Of a DNA stretch of 7,517 nt, positions 6,009-7,517 are shown piece after piece. The notes below the pieces were generated by a model, which was given only the letters and a program-made list of their open reading frames with translations, ran no database searches and was not told the DNA's origin. The first letter of the stretch is position 1. Each line of letters opens with the position of its first letter. Source of the DNA: an uncultured delta proteobacterium. GTDB lineage: Bacteria; Myxococcota_A; Bradymonadia; REDH01. Position numbers and translations under genes: made by a program. The stretch covers positions 1 through 7,517 of the forward strand of contig CAIQPA010000173.1 of NCBI GenBank assembly GCA_903873545.1, written 5' to 3'.

Positions 6009-6057
6009 GCAGTCTGCCGCCGCGCTCCGAGGCGGGGCGGCGGCGTGCGATTGCCTA
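6006..6057. terminator. two-part inverted repeat between convergent genes, probable bidirectional terminator
   Basis: The inner stem GCCGCCGC (6016-6023) pairs with GCGGCGGC (6037-6044) around a 13-nt loop. The outer stem TAGGCA (6006-6011) pairs with TGCCTA (6052-6057), with small unpaired parts of 4 and 7 nt between the stems. The outer arms contain the two stop codons of the convergent genes. No T-tract is present on the plus strand, as is common in GC-rich genomes, so termination is inferred from structure and position. Confidence 0.55.
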
Positions 6058-6672
6058 CTTTGGCTTGGACTCGAGGGCCTTCAGCCGGAGGTCGAGCCGG
6101 CGGAGCTGGATGTCGAACTCCGCACGGTCGTTCTTGGCGCGACGGTCGGCGTCGGAGAGCTTCTTCTGGAGTCGGGCGACCTCGGCCTTGAGCCGCTTCA
6201 CCTGGTCGACGGTCTCAGGCAGGTGCTTGAGCTGTTCGAAGCTCTCCCCGATGCGGAGGTCGATGCGGGCCTGGACCTCTTCAAGCGCGCGGGGGATCGA
6301 GTCGAAGAACTCACGGACGGGCGCCACGACCTCGGCCTGCTGCTGTGCGGCAGTCCGCTTGACCTTCTCGACCTGCGTCATGGCATCTTCGCGCATGTCG
6401 GTGACATCGCGGCTGAGGCGGGAGATGAAGTCGGAGGGCGAGCGGATCATGTCGCGGAGCGCCTGCATCGGCAGGGTCCGCTTGTCCTTCTTCTCCTGCT
6501 CAAAGACGATCTGTGCGAGCGTCACGGAGGTGATGTCTTCGCCCGACTTGTTGTCGACGATGCGGAGCTCGGAGCCATCGCGCACCATCTGCGAGATCTC
6601 TTCGAGCGTCACATAGGAGCTGCGCTCTGTGTCGTAGAGTTTGCGGTTGCTGTATCGCTTGATCAACTTCAT
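6055..6672 (-). CDS. PhaR-type polyhydroxyalkanoate synthesis regulator
   Basis: A 205-residue protein. Residues 1-61 are the conserved DNA-binding domain of polyhydroxyalkanoate accumulation regulators (MKLIKRYSNRKLYDTE, YVTLEEI, IVDNKSGEDIT, TLAQIVFEQE). In PHA producers this family represses phasin and synthesis genes and senses the polymer; in other bacteria it is less well understood. Residues about 80-130 are a charged helical stretch, and about 131-200 have strong heptad character (LEEVQARIDLRIGESFEQL, VKRLKAEVARLQKKL), so a coiled coil for oligomerisation or phasin-like binding is likely. The ATG at 6672 is chosen because the family begins exactly there; an AGG lies five bases upstream. 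No pha synthase, depolymerase or phasin gene is in the window, but acs two genes away makes acetyl-CoA, the PHA precursor. It is divergent from the zinc-ribbon gene. Confidence 0.85.
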   Translation of the reverse strand: MKLIKRYSNRKLYDTERSSYVTLEEISQMVRDGSELRIVDNKSGEDITSVTLAQIVFEQEKKDKRTLPMQALRDMIRSPSDFISRLSRDVTDMREDAMTQVEKVKRTAAQQQAEVVAPVREFFDSIPRALEEVQARIDLRIGESFEQLKHLPETVDQVKRLKAEVARLQKKLSDADRRAKNDRAEFDIQLRRLDLRLKALESKPK

Positions 6673-6914
6673 GTGCACCTGAGGGAACAGCTCATGCAAG
6701 CCGTGCCCGCAGGGACACAGCACACCGTCAAGCCGTTCTTGTTCTCAGCCTGCCTCGACAGGTCTGGTCATGGAGCTTGAAACCAACTGTTCCCTCTCCC
6801 ACCTTGGTTCGAGTGTCAAGCGGCGCGAACCCTCTACATTTTGGCACAGGCGCGATTACTTGAGGCCTACGCGGCCTTGACCTAGCAGCAGTTTCGCCCT
6901 CTGCCCGGCCTCCG
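6673..6914. other. divergent intergenic region between the PhaR-like and zinc-ribbon genes
   Basis: This 242-nt region has no convincing gene on either strand. It holds the distant GAGGGAACAG inverted pair (annotated separately), an inverted repeat GGTTCG (6806-6811) / CGAACC (6826-6831), and a small palindrome AGGCC (6863-6867) / GGCCT (6873-6877). There is also an exact -35-like TTGACA on the minus strand (6819-6814), but no acceptable -10 follows at 16-18 nt. The two divergent promoters must lie here, but I cannot place them. Confidence 0.6.
6681..6796. repeat. separated 10-bp inverted repeat upstream of the PhaR-like gene
   Basis: GAGGGAACAG at 6681-6690 is the exact reverse complement of CTGTTCCCTC at 6787-6796, with 96 nt between. 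The first copy lies eight bases upstream of the PhaR-like start codon and the second about 115 nt upstream. Their spacing and place fit paired operator sites, but no regulator is known for them and chance cannot be excluded. Confidence 0.35.
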
Positions 6915-7517
6915 ATGCAACTCCTCTGTCCAGCCTGTCTCGAATCTGTTGAGGCGCCGGATGCGCTTATGGCGGAGCCGGGCGCGAAGATGCGTTGCCC
7001 GAGCTGCCGTGCCGACTTCCTTGTTCGACAGGTCAGCGACGGCGAGGCGCCGAGCCGGCCCCGATCGGCCAGCCGCTTCCCGTTCCCGGGGAGCGAGAGT
7101 TCTGGCTCGCTGCCTGTGGCGCCACCGCCGCTGCCGCGCCCCGGGGCCCCGCTGCCTCCGCGACCGCCGCAGCGCTCTTCGAGCTCGCTCCCAGCCTTCA
7201 GCAGCGTAGCTAGTCCAAGGCCCGCGACCACCACCGCGCCCCCCTTCAGCAGCCTGTTGCACGATCTGCAAGAGAGCGGGCAGGAGCGGCGGAGCAGCAC
7301 CAGCCTGAGAGCCTTCCCGCCCGCGCCGAGCCCCGCTGCGCCGCCAGGTCCCGTTGCCCCAACAACGCCGCTCCGCGCCGACGCTGCGGTCGCCTTCGGC
7401 TGGGACCGGCCCGCGGGGCCACCGGCCTCCGCGCAGCCGAGCGCCACTACAGCCTTCTCCGAAGGGGCCCGAACCGACTCTAATCATGAGACACTAGCAC
7501 CCGATGATGCCGAGGCC
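6915..7517 (+). CDS. zinc-ribbon (MJ0042-like) protein with Pro/Ser/Ala-rich region, N-terminal part
   Basis: The frame from ATG 6915 stays open for 201 codons to the right edge, so only the N-terminal part is seen. The start encodes a zinc ribbon: C5-x2-C8 and C28-x2-C31 (LCPACLES and MRCPSCRADF), the layout of the MJ0042-type finger found at the N-terminus of many deltaproteobacterial and myxobacterial proteins. From about residue 43 the sequence turns into a disordered Pro/Ser/Ala/Arg stretch with runs such as PPPLPRP and PLPPRPP, as in linkers before a later domain (kinase, GYF or membrane domain in such proteins). What follows is outside the window. No Shine-Dalgarno is seen before the ATG, and no alternative start lies just upstream. 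The four spaced cysteines in frame make it more likely real than the overlapping Gly/Arg-rich minus-strand frame. Function unknown. Confidence 0.7.
   Translation, partial: MQLLCPACLESVEAPDALMAEPGAKMRCPSCRADFLVRQVSDGEAPSRPRSASRFPFPGSESSGSLPVAPPPLPRPGAPLPPRPPQRSSSSLPAFSSVASPRPATTTAPPFSSLLHDLQESGQERRSSTSLRAFPPAPSPAAPPGPVAPTTPLRADAAVAFGWDRPAGPPASAQPSATTAFSEGARTDSNHETLAPDDAEA

Noticed and set aside
6223..6780. Plus-strand open frame over the PhaR-like gene
   Set aside because: It overlaps a clear PhaR-type DNA-binding domain on the other strand and has no recognisable features.
6806..6831. tRNA-like GGTTCGA segment in the divergent region
   Set aside because: It recalls a T-arm but no acceptor stem, anticodon arm or D-arm can be formed around it; it is a simple 6-bp inverted repeat.
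6728..7447. Minus-strand open frame (239 codons) at the right end
   Set aside because: Gly/Ala/Arg-rich low complexity opposite a plus-strand frame that has two CxxC zinc-ribbon pairs; taken as the shadow of the Pro/Ser/Ala-rich region.

Overview
This is a GC-rich window with densely packed genes, from a Gram-negative bacterium. The outer-membrane-type protein with a signal peptide and C-terminal Phe, the PhaR-type regulator and the MJ0042-like zinc-ribbon protein with a Pro/Ser/Ala-rich tail together suggest a Myxococcota/deltaproteobacterial lineage. That assignment is an inference from protein style, not from a marker gene.

Layout. Positions 1-335 hold the C-terminal third of a BASS-family (bile acid:Na+ symporter-like) transporter. 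After an 84-nt gap with a perfect 8-bp hairpin comes a plus-strand cluster (420-2605): two small tandem ribbon-helix-helix-like proteins, a D-3-phosphoglycerate dehydrogenase (serA) and a single-domain rhodanese, with gaps of only 22, 7 and 18 nt. A minus-strand thioredoxin-like [2Fe-2S] ferredoxin gene converges on the rhodanese, and the two stop codons overlap in one TTAA. The ferredoxin gene is divergent from acs (acetyl-CoA synthetase, 3059-5026) across about 160 nt that hold a sigma54-like site and an imperfect inverted repeat. Next comes a probable outer-membrane beta-barrel protein of unknown family (5097-6008). It converges with a minus-strand PhaR-type polyhydroxyalkanoate regulator (6055-6672), and both stop codons are embedded in a two-part inverted repeat. 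A 242-nt divergent intergenic region leads to a zinc-ribbon protein gene that runs off the right end.

How the genes fit together. Most of the content is central metabolism: serine biosynthesis entry (SerA), acetate activation (Acs), probable carbon-storage or acetyl-CoA-responsive regulation (PhaR-like), plus sulfur/redox accessories (rhodanese, ferredoxin). There are no transposases, phage genes, CRISPR arrays, tRNAs or rRNAs. I see no clearly new defence or mobile system. The least ordinary element is the pair of paralogous RHH-like proteins directly in front of serA.
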